From positions 6,160 to 70,159 of the forward strand of contig CBFFZW010000012.1 of NCBI GenBank assembly GCA_965646445.1: 64,000 nt of DNA, given 5' to 3'. Positions 1 through 7,509 of the stretch are shown piece by piece. Within the stretch, counting starts at the first letter, position 1; the number at the start of each line of letters is the position of its first letter. The stretch is from UBA11524 sp965646445 (GTDB lineage Bacteria; Bacillota; Clostridia; Christensenellales; Aristaeellaceae). Below the pieces are notes generated by a model. That model made no database searches and was not told the DNA's origin. It saw only the letters and a program-made list of their open reading frames with translations. The translations under genes and the position numbers were made by a program.

Positions 1-508
1 GGGGCGCGGTCTTCTTGCCCAGCTTCAGCTCCCAGCGATCATAGGCGCCCAGCTCGTCCGGCTGCTCGAACTTCCGCATGGTGGCGTGGGCCGTCAGGAC
101 GACGTGGACACCCCGTTCCTTCAGCTGATCCAGCTTGTCCAGGAGTTTCCCGAACTCCTCCGCCAGGTACACATAGCCCTTGCCATACCCGAAGTCCTCG
201 ATGCCCTTCATCTGCCGTCCCGCCAGCAGCTGCTCGGTGCAAAGACGCTCCGCCCAGTCCGCCGTGTCCAGCACATAGGCGCCGATTTCTTGCGGGTGGC
301 TGATGAAGTAGTCCACATGCCGCAGCAGCTCCGTCCAGCTCCGCGCCCGGGGCACGCGGGCCACGTCCATGTGATCCGTGGAGCCCTCCGTGTCCTCAAA
401 CACGGCCCCCGGGAAGCGGCTGGCCAGGGTGCTCTTGCCGATGCCCTCCGGCCCGTAGATGCACACCTTCAGGGCCCTGTCCTTCTTCGGCCCTCGCTCG
501 ATCAACAT
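1..508 (-). CDS. Phage AAA-family nucleotide-binding protein (partial)
   Basis: The reading frame starts at an ATG preceded by GGAGGGG and runs off the left edge after 169 codons. The protein opens with a Walker A P-loop (GPEGIGKS, residues 19-26) and has a later hydrophobic strand ending in DTADW that can serve as Walker B. This pattern is that of the AAA_24-type phage ATPases found beside recombination genes. The start codon overlaps the stop of the upstream ATPase gene by one base (TGATG), so the two are probably translationally coupled and may work together in phage recombination or replication. The exact role is inferred, not visible. Confidence 0.75.
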   Translation of the reverse strand, partial: MLIERGPKKDRALKVCIYGPEGIGKSTLASRFPGAVFEDTEGSTDHMDVARVPRARSWTELLRHVDYFISHPQEIGAYVLDTADWAERLCTEQLLAGRQMKGIEDFGYGKGYVYLAEEFGKLLDKLDQLKERGVHVVLTAHATMRKFEQPDELGAYDRWELKLGKKTAP

Positions 509-2034
509 CAAAATGTCCCCTCCTTCCAAGGGCTTCGCCCTGTTTTCCGTCCATCGGGCACGGCGTTCGAGTTGCGCGTCGCGCTGGCGGCTTGTCTGAC
601 GGGGGCCTTCGGCCCCTTTTTTCCGCCCGTCTCGTCCGACGCTGAAGGCTTTGCACGCGACCCATCGTCATTGACGTTTGGCTCCCGGTCGCCCAGCCAG
701 GCCTCGGCGTCCAGGGCGTGGCCGTCCTCGATGATGACGGTGCATTCGCTGCCCGTGCTCACCCGGGTGGCGATGACCTGCAGGCCCTCCCGCTCCAGCC
801 ACGCGCCGAAGTCGCGCAGGGTGTCCCGGTCGAACTGCTCCAGCTTGTCCATCAGCAGGAAGCCGCACTGGGGCCACGTGGCCCGGGCGATGGCGGCGGA
901 GACCATCAGCTGCTCCGCGCCGGACATGTCCCCCCAGGTGTGGCCCTTGTACGTCAGGCGACCTTCCTCCACGGAGAGCCCGGGCAGGGGTAGGGGCGCG
1001 CCGTCCAGGAGCGACCGCCGGGCCGTGCGCAGGTTTTCGAGGGTGACGGTCAGCTGGTTGTACTGGCCGGACAGGTCTTCGGCCTCCGCGACGGCCTTCT
1101 GCCTGTCCAGATTCTGCCGGATGCGCCGGTTCATGTCATCCACCCGGTCGATGGCGGCCTCTAACTCCGCCGTGGATTCGTCGTGCAGGTCGAGGGCGTC
1201 CTGCCGGGCGACGGACAGCTTGTCCTCGCATTCCGCCAGGGCAGCCTTGGCCTCCGAGAGCCGCTCCGCCAAGGCCGCGACCTGCTCCCGCTGCCGGGCA
1301 GTCTTTTCCGCCCACAGCGCCGCCTGCTCCCGCAGACGCTGGTTAGCCCCGTTCTTCGCCAGGATGGCCTGCTGCTGCCGGATCAGCTCCGCCGCGCTGA
1401 CGGGCTCCTCCGGCAGCCCCTCATGGCAGGGCAGTTCCTTGACCAGGGCAGCCTTCCGTGCGGCCATCTGTCCGATGGCGTGGCGGTCGCTGTAGCAGGC
1501 GGCTTCCCGGCGCTCCAGGTCGCGCAGCTGATCGCCCACACCGATGATGCCCAGCAGGGCGTCGGCCTTCTCCTTGTCGCTGGCTGCCATGAACTTCGGC
1601 AGGTCGATGGCGAACTGGCCGATGAACTCGTTCAGCAGCGTCTGGCCATAGCGCTGGCCGGTGGGGTCGGTGACGGTGAGGGCGGAGTTCTTGCCCTTGC
1701 GCTCCACGATCAGGCCGTTGGACAGCTCCACGCGGATGGCGGGGTTCAGCACCGAGCCCTCCCGCCGGGGCGCGTCGGGGCGGTACTTGTCCCCGCCCAG
1801 GGCCCAGGCGATGGCGTCCAGCACGCTGGTCTTGCCCTGGCCGTTGCCACCGCCCAGGATGGTCAGCCCGCTGGATGACGGCGTCAGCGACACCGCGCGG
1901 ACGCGCTTGACGTTCTCCAATTGCAGGGCGGTGATCTTTATGGGGGTTTCACCCCCATTTTTCCGACCGTCGGGCACGGCGTTCGCATTGAGCGTCGCGC
2001 TGGCGGCTCGACCGGCAATGAATGGTTCACACAT
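508..2034 (-). CDS. SMC/Rad50-like phage ATPase with repeat-derived termini
   Basis: A 508-residue protein with a Rad50/SbcC-like layout. The Walker A motif GGGNGQGKTS lies at about residues 61-70. A long Glu/Gln/Arg-rich coiled coil covers roughly residues 150-330. A signature-like stretch (DMSGAEQLMVSAAIARA) and a Walker B-like LLMDKLEQFD follow near the C-terminus. Such short SMC-like ATPases are common beside phage recombinases and probably act in DNA recombination. The ATG is supported by AAGGAGAGG upstream. The first about 30 and last about 40 residues are unusual: both contain the peptide AASAT-N-NAVPDGRK, encoded by two copies of a GC-rich palindromic repeat, so conserved sequence probably begins only at residue 32 (IKITALQLENVKRV). 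Confidence 0.8.
   Translation of the reverse strand: MCEPFIAGRAASATLNANAVPDGRKNGGETPIKITALQLENVKRVRAVSLTPSSSGLTILGGGNGQGKTSVLDAIAWALGGDKYRPDAPRREGSVLNPAIRVELSNGLIVERKGKNSALTVTDPTGQRYGQTLLNEFIGQFAIDLPKFMAASDKEKADALLGIIGVGDQLRDLERREAACYSDRHAIGQMAARKAALVKELPCHEGLPEEPVSAAELIRQQQAILAKNGANQRLREQAALWAEKTARQREQVAALAERLSEAKAALAECEDKLSVARQDALDLHDESTAELEAAIDRVDDMNRRIRQNLDRQKAVAEAEDLSGQYNQLTVTLENLRTARRSLLDGAPLPLPGLSVEEGRLTYKGHTWGDMSGAEQLMVSAAIARATWPQCGFLLMDKLEQFDRDTLRDFGAWLEREGLQVIATRVSTGSECTVIIEDGHALDAEAWLGDREPNVNDDGSRAKPSASDETGGKKGPKAPVRQAASATRNSNAVPDGRKTGRSPWKEGTF
529..634 (-). repeat. Modular GC-rich palindromic repeat, copy 1 (inside ATPase 3' end)
   Basis: Two small hairpins (529-541 and 601-616) flank a block with GCGCGACGC and CGAACGCCGTGCCCGA followed by GGACGGAAAACAGGG on the minus strand. 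It encodes the last residues of the SMC-like ATPase and lies just before the Shine-Dalgarno site of the next gene. Confidence 0.6.
1941..2010 (-). repeat. Modular GC-rich palindromic repeat, copy 2 (inside ATPase 5' end)
   Basis: On the minus strand the block CCGCCAGCGCGACGC, then CGAACGCCGTGCCCGA, then CGGAAAAA, ends in the hairpin GGGGGTGAAACCCCC. It matches copy 1 over about 40 bases with a few substitutions and is translated in the same frame as copy 1. Confidence 0.6.
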
Positions 2035-2121
2035 TGATTGAAATACCTCTCCTTCTGTGATAGAATGAGGGCGGATCGGGTGTCAAACGATCTGCCCTGG
2101 CTCCCTGACTGCTGCGAACGG

Positions 2122-2331
2122 TCAGGGGGCCTTTTGGCGTGTGACGGGCGACGTCCAGCCGGCGGCCCAGTGGCCCCAGGGCTGGGCAGGGTCGATGCTG
2201 CGCCGCCCCGGACGGCGGGGATTGCGCTGGGCCCTCAGCCATGCGCGCAGGCGGGCCAGCGGGCTGACGGCGCAGGGGGCCGCCCGCATGGTCTGCGTCC
2301 AGCGGCCTTGGTGGGTGTGGTGGTCGATCAT
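2122..2331 (-). CDS. Small basic phage protein of unknown function
   Basis: This 69-residue frame starts at an ATG with AAAGGAGG upstream. It overlaps the stop of the upstream small gene by four bases (ATGA), a strong sign of translational coupling. The product is rich in Arg, Pro and Trp (for example RARLRAWLRAQRNPRRPGRR) and starts MIDHHTHQG. I recognise no family. Its place between an antirepressor and recombination ATPases makes it an early phage accessory protein. Confidence 0.55.
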   Translation of the reverse strand: MIDHHTHQGRWTQTMRAAPCAVSPLARLRAWLRAQRNPRRPGRRSIDPAQPWGHWAAGWTSPVTRQKAP

Positions 2332-2552
2332 GATGGGGGTACCTCCTTTTCCTGGGTAATAAGGCGCAGGATGGGGGCCTTGAAGATGCGCAGGTTCCGG
2401 CCTCGCCACAAATGGGGTAGGGTCAGCTTGCCGTCTCTGGCAGTCAGGTTGTACCAGTAAGGGCTCCCGCCCAGGACTTGCGCCACCTGGGCCGGGCTCA
2501 AGGTTTCCGCTTCATGGTTTTTCAAATAGCGGATGCGCTCCTCGTGGGTCAT
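2328..2552 (-). CDS. Small HTH-like phage DNA-binding protein
   Basis: A 74-residue protein starting at an ATG with GGAGG upstream. Residues about 17-50 (LSPAQVAQVLGGSPYWYNLTARDGKLTLPHLWRGRNLRIFK) read like a winged helix or excisionase-like DNA-binding fold: a helix-turn-helix that selects a binding surface followed by a basic wing. It is the first gene of a coupled pair. It may act as an excisionase or early regulator. That role is inferred from shape and position only. Confidence 0.65.
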   Translation of the reverse strand: MTHEERIRYLKNHEAETLSPAQVAQVLGGSPYWYNLTARDGKLTLPHLWRGRNLRIFKAPILRLITQEKEVPPS

Positions 2553-2577
2553 GGATGGGGCCTCCTTTCGTGGGGCT

Positions 2578-3322
2578 TTACAGCCCTTGCGTCAGCAGCC
2601 GGAAAGTCTCCCGGCCTTTGGGGGTGATGAGCGTCTGTGTGCCGCTCCACTTGGTACGGCCGTTGTAGCACTCCTTGACCTCGAACAAGCCAGTGTTCTT
2701 GCTGTTGGCCTTGGGCTTGAGGTTGCCGTGGTTGTCGCGGTAGACGTAGCCCTTATCGAGCAAAAAGCCAATAAAGGTCTTTTCGGCGACGCCCAGTTGC
2801 TTGGCCGTGTCGCGGAAGTTGGTCAGCAGGTTGCGATCCACCAGCTGATCGAAGTAGTCCGCCTTGGGCTGCATCACCTGTGCGCGGACGGTCAGCTCGC
2901 TGTTGGCGGCTTCGAGGTGATGCACCTGGCCTTGCAGCTTGCCGATGGTCTGGTCGGCCACACGCAGGGCACGGGCCATCAGTTGGTCAGGGCTGTTCCA
3001 GGCGTTCTCCACCTCGATCAGGTAACGCCGCACCTGCTTGCCTGCCTCGGTGCGCTGGAGCATGCACAGCTCCTTGGCCATGGAGAGGGGTGAGGTGGTG
3101 GTCGAGAAGCTCACGGGAGACCTCACGCGGCCCCTCGGTTTGAACTCTAACAATTTTGTTAGCGTTGAAATCCCGCTCTGCTTCGAAACCGTATTCGCAC
3201 ATACGGGTAAACCACATAGTGTAAGGGGTTTCGATCCCCAGCCGCTCGTGGAGCTCCCGCCCGCTGACGGGGTAGTTGCTGTCCTCGTTGATGACCAGGA
3301 GATTCGTGAGATTTTCGTTCAT
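2578..3322 (-). pseudogene. Phage antirepressor (AntA/AntB N-domain + KilAC C-domain) with one-base frameshift
   Basis: The first frame starts at an ATG (3322) with AAAGGAGG upstream and encodes an AntA/AntB-type N-terminus (VSGRELHERLGIETPYTMWFTRM, then ANKIVRVQ and EVSREL-DHHL). The second frame carries the KilAC part (MAKELCMLQRTEAGKQVRRYLIEVENAW through LLDKGYVYRDNHGNLKPK to LITPKGRETF). The frames meet near 3086-3091 in a run of four C on the coding strand. Removing one C would give DHHLTLSMAKELCMLQRT, a normal join. Antirepressors inactivate CI-type repressors to trigger phage induction. The break could be a real inactivating mutation, a phase-variable homopolymer, or a sequencing error. 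Confidence 0.85.
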
Positions 3323-3338
3323 GGGGTTCCTCCTTTCA

Positions 3339-3557
3339 TTAGAATTCCGCTTTAAGCGTATTCTTTCCGAAAAAAATATAGTCTGCTGGAAATCGATACA
3401 GGCACTCGATTTTTTTGACCATATCCCAGTCAGGTACCGTTTTACCGCTCTCATAGTGCTGGAGTGTCCGCCGACTGATGCCAAGCTGACCTGCTGCAGC
3501 CTCCTGTGTCATTTTTGCATTGACACGAGCGGCTTCCAGCGTTATCCTGGGGTACAT
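3339..3557 (-). CDS. XRE-family HTH regulator, Cro-like
   Basis: A 72-residue protein made almost wholly of an XRE helix-turn-helix: residues 14-45 read KMTQEAAAGQLGISRRTLQHYESGKTVPDWD, with the usual Q--AA--LGIS---L--YE-G spacing. The start ATG has AAGGAGGTGATCAC before it. It is the first gene leftward from a divergent promoter shared with the rightward repressor gene, the classic cro/cI arrangement, so it probably switches the phage to early lytic expression. Confidence 0.85.
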   Translation of the reverse strand: MYPRITLEAARVNAKMTQEAAAGQLGISRRTLQHYESGKTVPDWDMVKKIECLYRFPADYIFFGKNTLKAEF

Positions 3558-3577
3558 GTGATCACCTCCTTGTCAAT

Positions 3578-3606
3578 ATCATACTACGCCCAAAGCGGAA
3601 TGTCAA
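3578..3606 (-). promoter_or_regulatory. Leftward early promoter
   Basis: On the minus strand TTGACA (3606-3601) and TATGAT (3583-3578) are separated by 17 bases, immediately upstream of the Cro-like gene. The -10 lies about 20 bases from its start codon. Confidence 0.75.
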
Positions 3607-3636
3607 TACCTTGTGCAAAAGCTTTTACGCTTTTAG

Positions 3637-3664
3637 TTGACAAAACTTCGCAATCTGATATAAT
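3637..3664 (+). promoter_or_regulatory. Repressor promoter
   Basis: TTGACA (3637-3642), a 16-base spacer and a perfect TATAAT (3659-3664), 28 bases before the repressor ATG. The A/T-rich partial palindrome AAAAGCTTTTACGCTTTT between the two divergent promoters is a candidate operator. Confidence 0.75.
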
Positions 3665-3691
3665 AAGTACTGAGAGGAGGACACAACTACC

Positions 3692-4087
3692 ATGCCAGAA
3701 AACGCAAGAGCAATTTTTGTAAGCAATCTAAAAAGTCTCATGGCTGCCAAGGGTGTCGAGCAGGTCGATATGGTAGCGGCGCTCGGACTTACGGCCTCGA
3801 CCATATCGGACTGGGTGACAGGGAAGAAGTACCCGCGCATCGACCGCATGCAGATGTTGGCGGACTACTTTGACGTTCCCATGTCAGTGCTGACCATCCA
3901 GCAGACTTCCCAAGACCTGCATCCTGCCACCGTCGTTCCCTTTGGCCCGAATGATGAGGATCCGGCACGCATGGTCACAACGGAAGAGGAGTACGATTTG
4001 CTGAAGGCATATCGCGGCGCGGAGGAAACCGCCCGCCGATATGCGCTTGAAATGCTGCGAGCCCATCAGTTGAATCTCTGCGAATGA
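3692..4087 (+). CDS. CI-like phage repressor (XRE family, short)
   Basis: A 131-residue protein with an N-terminal XRE helix-turn-helix (residues 8-66: NLKSLMAAKGVEQVDMVAALGLTASTISDWVTGKKYPRIDRMQMLADYFDVPMSVL). A short C-terminal region follows (TTEEEYDLLKAYRGAEETARRYALEMLRAHQ), of the kind seen in Clostridial phage repressors that lack the LexA-like protease domain. It is transcribed divergently from the Cro-like gene and precedes the integrase, so it is the likely lysogeny repressor. Without a peptidase domain, induction would have to rely on another signal, such as the antirepressor encoded on the other strand. Confidence 0.85.
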   Translation: MPENARAIFVSNLKSLMAAKGVEQVDMVAALGLTASTISDWVTGKKYPRIDRMQMLADYFDVPMSVLTIQQTSQDLHPATVVPFGPNDEDPARMVTTEEEYDLLKAYRGAEETARRYALEMLRAHQLNLCE

Positions 4088-4123
4088 GGATAGGGTGAAA
4101 GAAGGAAAGAGAGGTACAAAAGT

Positions 4124-5059
4124 ATGCCCTGGCGCTTTCGACGTTCTATTAAACTTTTGCCAGGTATGAAAATCAATTTCGGCAAGAAGTCCGCCAGCGT
4201 GACCGTCGGGGGCCGCCTGGCCCGCACGACGTACAGCACGACGGGCCGCCAGACCAGCAGCTACAGCGTGCCGGGAACGGGGCTGTATTACACGACATCA
4301 ACGAACGGCCGCGCCAGGCGCTCCGAACGGCGAAGAGCGCCGCCGCCCAAGCCGCCCTTTTACCAGCGTACATGGTTCATTGTCCTGATGCTGATTCTGC
4401 TGCCGCCGGTGGGCATCGCGCTGATGTGGCTGTACCGCAGGGAATGGCGTATGCCGGTCAAAATCGCGGCCACCGCCCTGTCCCTGCTTTGGTTCATCGT
4501 CCTGGTGACGCCGAAGCCCGCGTCGGATCCCGTACAGCCCACGGCGCCGGTTCAGGCGTCCACCGCCGCGCCCACGCTGTCGGCCACCAGCGCGCCGACG
4601 TCAGCGCCTGCCAGTACCCCGACGTCAGCGCCGACGAGCACGCCAACGTCAACACCCACCGGCGCCCCGACATCAGCACCCACCGCGACGGTCGTGCCAA
4701 CCCTGCAAAAGGGCGACGCGGGGGAGGACGTGCGCGCCATACAGGCAATGCTGATCGAGCTGGGCTATCTGTCCGGCTCGGCGGACGGCCAATATGGCAC
4801 GGGTACCCGCAGCGCGGTGAAGGACTTTCAGAAGCAAAACGGTCTGACGGATGACGGTGTGGCGGGGCCGAAGACCATCGAGCAACTGTTCAGCCTTTCC
4901 GCTCAGACGGAGCAGAAGGAAACCTACGTCTGGATCCCCACCGACGGCGGGACGAAGTACCACAACAATGCCGATTGCAGCAATATGAACAACCCGCAGC
5001 GCGTTACGGAAGCGGAGGCAAAGAACAGGGGCTTCACCCCCTGTCAGCGCTGCCACTGA
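4124..5059 (+). CDS. DUF4236 membrane protein with Pro/Thr/Ser stalk, peptidoglycan-binding domain and Cys/His C-terminus
   Basis: A 311-residue multidomain protein. Residues 1-60 match DUF4236 (MPWRFRRSIKLLPGMKINFGKKSASVTVGG through SVPGTGLYYT). Residues 82-128 hold two membrane segments with a short turn (FIVLMLILLPPVGIALMWLY and ATALSLLWFIVLV). A Pro/Thr/Ser/Ala stalk follows to about residue 190. Residues 195-255 form a PG_binding_1 domain (GDAGEDVRAIQAMLIELGYLS then YGTGTRSAVKDFQKQNGL). The last 40 residues have KYHNNADCSNM and FTPCQRCH, a metal-site-like motif also found at the C-terminus of extracytoplasmic nucleases. It follows the repressor, where lysogens express genes, so it may alter the host envelope. 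That function is inferred. Confidence 0.75.
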   Translation: MPWRFRRSIKLLPGMKINFGKKSASVTVGGRLARTTYSTTGRQTSSYSVPGTGLYYTTSTNGRARRSERRRAPPPKPPFYQRTWFIVLMLILLPPVGIALMWLYRREWRMPVKIAATALSLLWFIVLVTPKPASDPVQPTAPVQASTAAPTLSATSAPTSAPASTPTSAPTSTPTSTPTGAPTSAPTATVVPTLQKGDAGEDVRAIQAMLIELGYLSGSADGQYGTGTRSAVKDFQKQNGLTDDGVAGPKTIEQLFSLSAQTEQKETYVWIPTDGGTKYHNNADCSNMNNPQRVTEAEAKNRGFTPCQRCH

Positions 5060-5127
5060 TGTGGCTGATCGAAGTAGTCACCCTCCACGCGGATGGTGTG
5101 GATAAAAAACAAGAAAGGAGGCCCATC

Positions 5128-6237
5128 ATGCTCTGCCGCAAGTGCCAGCGTGTCCTGGATGACCAGTGGATCAGCTGCCCCTACTGCCATACGATCATCA
5201 CGCCCCAGCGCCGCGCTCGCAGGCGCGGCAACGGCATGGGAACGGCCTATAAACGTGGCCGCACCTGGACGGCGTGCGTCACGGTGGAAAGCTACGCCCG
5301 GGACGGCAAGGTCATCCAGCGGCGGAAGACGAAGGGCGGCTTCCCCACCGAGACGAAGGCCCTGCAATACTGCGCCATCTTAGCCTCCCAGACGGAGACC
5401 CGCCGAAGCCCCACCCTCTCCTACTACTGGGAGGTCTTCAGCCGCGGCAAGATGGCCAAACTGTCCGCCAGCAAGCAGACCGCCTATGAGATCGCCTACG
5501 AAAAGCTGGGCGACCTGCGAGGGAAGGCCATTGGCAAGCTGTCCGTGGCCGATCTGCAGGCCATCATTAACGCCACCTGCCCCACCTACTATCCCGCCCG
5601 GGATATGCGGGTGCTGCTGAATCATCTCTACAAGCTGGCCGCGGCTGATGGCCATGCGAACCCAGGCCTTCCGCCGCTGTTGGAGCTGCCCAAGTTGGAG
5701 GAGGCGGAGGCCGAGCCCTTCACCCATCAGGAGCAGGAACTACTGTGGATGGCCTACGAGCGTGGCCAGGCTGACTGCGCCATGCCGCTGATCATGATCT
5801 ACACAGGCATTATGCCCGGAGAGCTTCGCCAGATGACCACCGCCATGATCGACTGGGAGCACAAGCAAATCGTGGGTGCAGGGCTGAAGACGCCCACCCG
5901 GCGCAAGCAATCTGTCCTGCTACCGGATGCCATCCTCCCCGTCCTGGAGGACGCTGCAAAACGCTGCGGCGAGGGGCTGCTCTTCCCCATGGACAAGACC
6001 ACCTTCTACGAGCGCTACTACGCCGCCCTGGATGGCGCAGGCATCACCCGTCACCTGTCCCCCTACGCCTGCCGGCATACTGCCGCCACCGCCCTGGCCA
6101 TCGACAAAAACGTGGCTCCTCAGACCCTTCAGCGCCTGATGCGGTGGGGCTCCACCCGCATGGCCGACCGCTACGTCCACCCCGACGACACCACCGCCCG
6201 CGCCGCCCTGAACCTCGGTTCCCACCTCACATCGTAG
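5128..6237 (+). CDS. int: Phage integrase (tyrosine recombinase) with N-terminal zinc ribbon
   Basis: The start ATG has AAAGGAGG eight bases upstream. The 369-residue product opens with a zinc ribbon (CRKCQ then CPYC, residues 3-20), then an AP2-like arm-binding segment (GTAYKRGRTWTACVT), a core-binding region and the catalytic domain. Catalytic motifs are only partly canonical. Box I reads YTGIMPGELRQM, with Met where Arg is usual. Box II reads LSPYACRHTAAT and retains the RHT. Further on are RLMRWGSTRMADRYVHPD with the Tyr nucleophile before VHP. Its 3' end lies 54 bases from a tRNA-Ser remnant, so that tRNA is the likely attachment site. Confidence 0.88.
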   Translation: MLCRKCQRVLDDQWISCPYCHTIITPQRRARRRGNGMGTAYKRGRTWTACVTVESYARDGKVIQRRKTKGGFPTETKALQYCAILASQTETRRSPTLSYYWEVFSRGKMAKLSASKQTAYEIAYEKLGDLRGKAIGKLSVADLQAIINATCPTYYPARDMRVLLNHLYKLAAADGHANPGLPPLLELPKLEEAEAEPFTHQEQELLWMAYERGQADCAMPLIMIYTGIMPGELRQMTTAMIDWEHKQIVGAGLKTPTRRKQSVLLPDAILPVLEDAAKRCGEGLLFPMDKTTFYERYYAALDGAGITRHLSPYACRHTAATALAIDKNVAPQTLQRLMRWGSTRMADRYVHPDDTTARAALNLGSHLTS

Positions 6238-6290
6238 CTTACAATTAGTCTACAACGTCCCATAAAGCCTTATGGCGTAAAGGAGTGTGT

Positions 6291-6353
6291 GCCCCTGCTA
6301 AGGGAGTAGTGTGGGTAACCGCAGCCCGGGTTCAAATCCCGGCTTCTCCGCCA
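6291..6353 (+). other. 3' remnant of tRNA-Ser(GCU): prophage attachment site (attR)
   Basis: The sequence holds a plausible Ser(GCU) anticodon loop (CTGCTAA), a long variable arm, a perfect T arm (CCGGG-TTCAAAT-CCCGG) and CTTCTCCGCCA. No matching 5' half (GGAGAAG acceptor strand or D arm) exists upstream. Three of five anticodon-stem pairs remain, so the crossover probably fell there. The intact copy should lie at the other prophage end. Confidence 0.7.
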
Positions 6354-6392
6354 AAAAAGCCTTGAAACTGCATTGGTTTCAAGGCTTTTTTC
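6354..6392 (+). terminator. Intrinsic terminator of the tRNA-Ser
   Basis: AAGCCTTGAAAC pairs with GTTTCAAGGCTT across a seven-base loop and is followed by a T run. It directly follows the tRNA CCA end. Confidence 0.8.
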
Positions 6393-6518
6393 TGTTTCCG
6401 GGCGTTATCATACCCTTTCGTTTACCCTTGACAGATGATTCATGGATACCGTACCCGCTGACAGAGGTTCCGCCTGAATACGCCGAAGGTTCCTTGACGG
6501 CGCGAACTACTCTTTCCT

Positions 6519-7430
6519 TTACACAGGAGCCGTTATGCACTCGCCCGCGTTCTGGATGGTCATTTCTGCGCCGTTGGTGGAAAGCGTGATGTCGCCGTCC
6601 ATCCAGGTGCCCCAGAAGCTGATGCCGCGCTTGGCAAGCAGGGATGGCATCCGATCGTTGTACAGGGTTCTTCCCATGCAGATGGCGGCTTGGGGCTTCA
6701 CCGTGCCAATCCACTGGGGGCAGTTGGAGGTCTGAAGGCCGTGATGCGCCAGCTTCAGCACATCGGCCTGAAGCTCCTCGTCATAGCGCCGCATCAGCTC
6801 CAGCTCGCTTTCGATATGGATGTCGCCGGTGAAAAGCATGGAAAAGTCGCCGTAGCTGAGGCGGAAGACCAGCGACTGGATGTTCATCAGCCGGCCCGCT
6901 TCCTGGGCGGTGTCGGCTGCGATGTCCGCCGCGTCGGGCAAAGGCCACAGGAAATCAATCTGCACATCGCCAACGGTCAGCCGGTCTCCGGCCCGAACCT
7001 GGCGCACCGTGTTGTCGGCCTTCCGCAGCGTCCGAACATATTCAAAGCAGGTGTCCAGGGTCGCTTTGTCGATTCCGCTTTGAAGGATATGGTCAAAGGT
7101 GATGGCGCCGTCCCGGTACAGAAACGGGAACGCGCCCACATGATCCTGGTGCAGATGGCTTGCCACAAACCAGTCGATATGCTGAACATCGTGCGCCCGA
7201 AGCCAATCCTTGACATGGCGGCCCATGACAGGAACACCGCAGTCCACCAGCATGGTCTGGCCATTGGGGAAAACGATCAGCGTGCAGTCCCCATGCAGAA
7301 AAATGGGCAACAGCTTGTCGCTTTGATCGAAGAAATACATGGTCAGTTCGTCGGACGCTTCCGTTTGCGCCCAAGCGGCCGCGGATGGGAAAAGCAGCGC
7401 GATGAGGATCAACGCAAGAAAACGCTTCAT
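6519..7430 (-). CDS. Exported ComEC-like metallo-beta-lactamase-fold hydrolase
   Basis: A 303-residue protein. The chosen ATG has AAGGAGGGA upstream and gives a clean signal peptide (MKRFLALILIALLFPSAAAWA). The mature part is an MBL domain of the ComEC/Rec2 C-terminal type: VDCGVP, the metal motif HLHQDHVGAF, then LFTGDIHIESE and LKLAHHGLQTS. It lacks the membrane channel of ComEC, so it is one of the stand-alone secreted hydrolases common in Clostridia, perhaps a nuclease or phosphodiesterase at the cell surface. It is separated by 80 bases from the glycosidase-like gene upstream and may be unrelated to it. Confidence 0.8.
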   Translation of the reverse strand: MKRFLALILIALLFPSAAAWAQTEASDELTMYFFDQSDKLLPIFLHGDCTLIVFPNGQTMLVDCGVPVMGRHVKDWLRAHDVQHIDWFVASHLHQDHVGAFPFLYRDGAITFDHILQSGIDKATLDTCFEYVRTLRKADNTVRQVRAGDRLTVGDVQIDFLWPLPDAADIAADTAQEAGRLMNIQSLVFRLSYGDFSMLFTGDIHIESELELMRRYDEELQADVLKLAHHGLQTSNCPQWIGTVKPQAAICMGRTLYNDRMPSLLAKRGISFWGTWMDGDITLSTNGAEMTIQNAGECITAPV

Positions 7431-7509
7431 CCAATCCCTCCTTGCTGATGCTGGCGGAATCATTCTATCATTCGCTGTGGCAGCGGTCAATAGCCCCTTG
7501 GCAAAACGC

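Larger units (their letters stand above)
1..6353. mobile_element. Right end of a prophage (early/lysogeny region), truncated by the window edge
   Basis: Leftward early genes (two ATPases, small DNA-binding proteins, antirepressor, Cro-like protein) face rightward repressor, DUF4236 protein and integrase genes across a divergent promoter. The integrase stops just before a tRNA-Ser 3' remnant, the usual end of a tRNA-integrated phage. The left end, with replication and structural genes, lies outside the window. Confidence 0.85.

Noticed and set aside
86..1495. Long plus-strand open frame opposite the SMC-like ATPase gene
   Set aside because: Antisense shadow of a GC-rich gene. No ribosome site, and composition is dominated by Arg, Ser and Ala. 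The minus strand has clear ATPase motifs.
6241..6353. A complete tRNA-Ser
   Set aside because: No 5' acceptor strand GGAGAAG and no D arm can be found upstream, and the anticodon stem keeps only three pairs.
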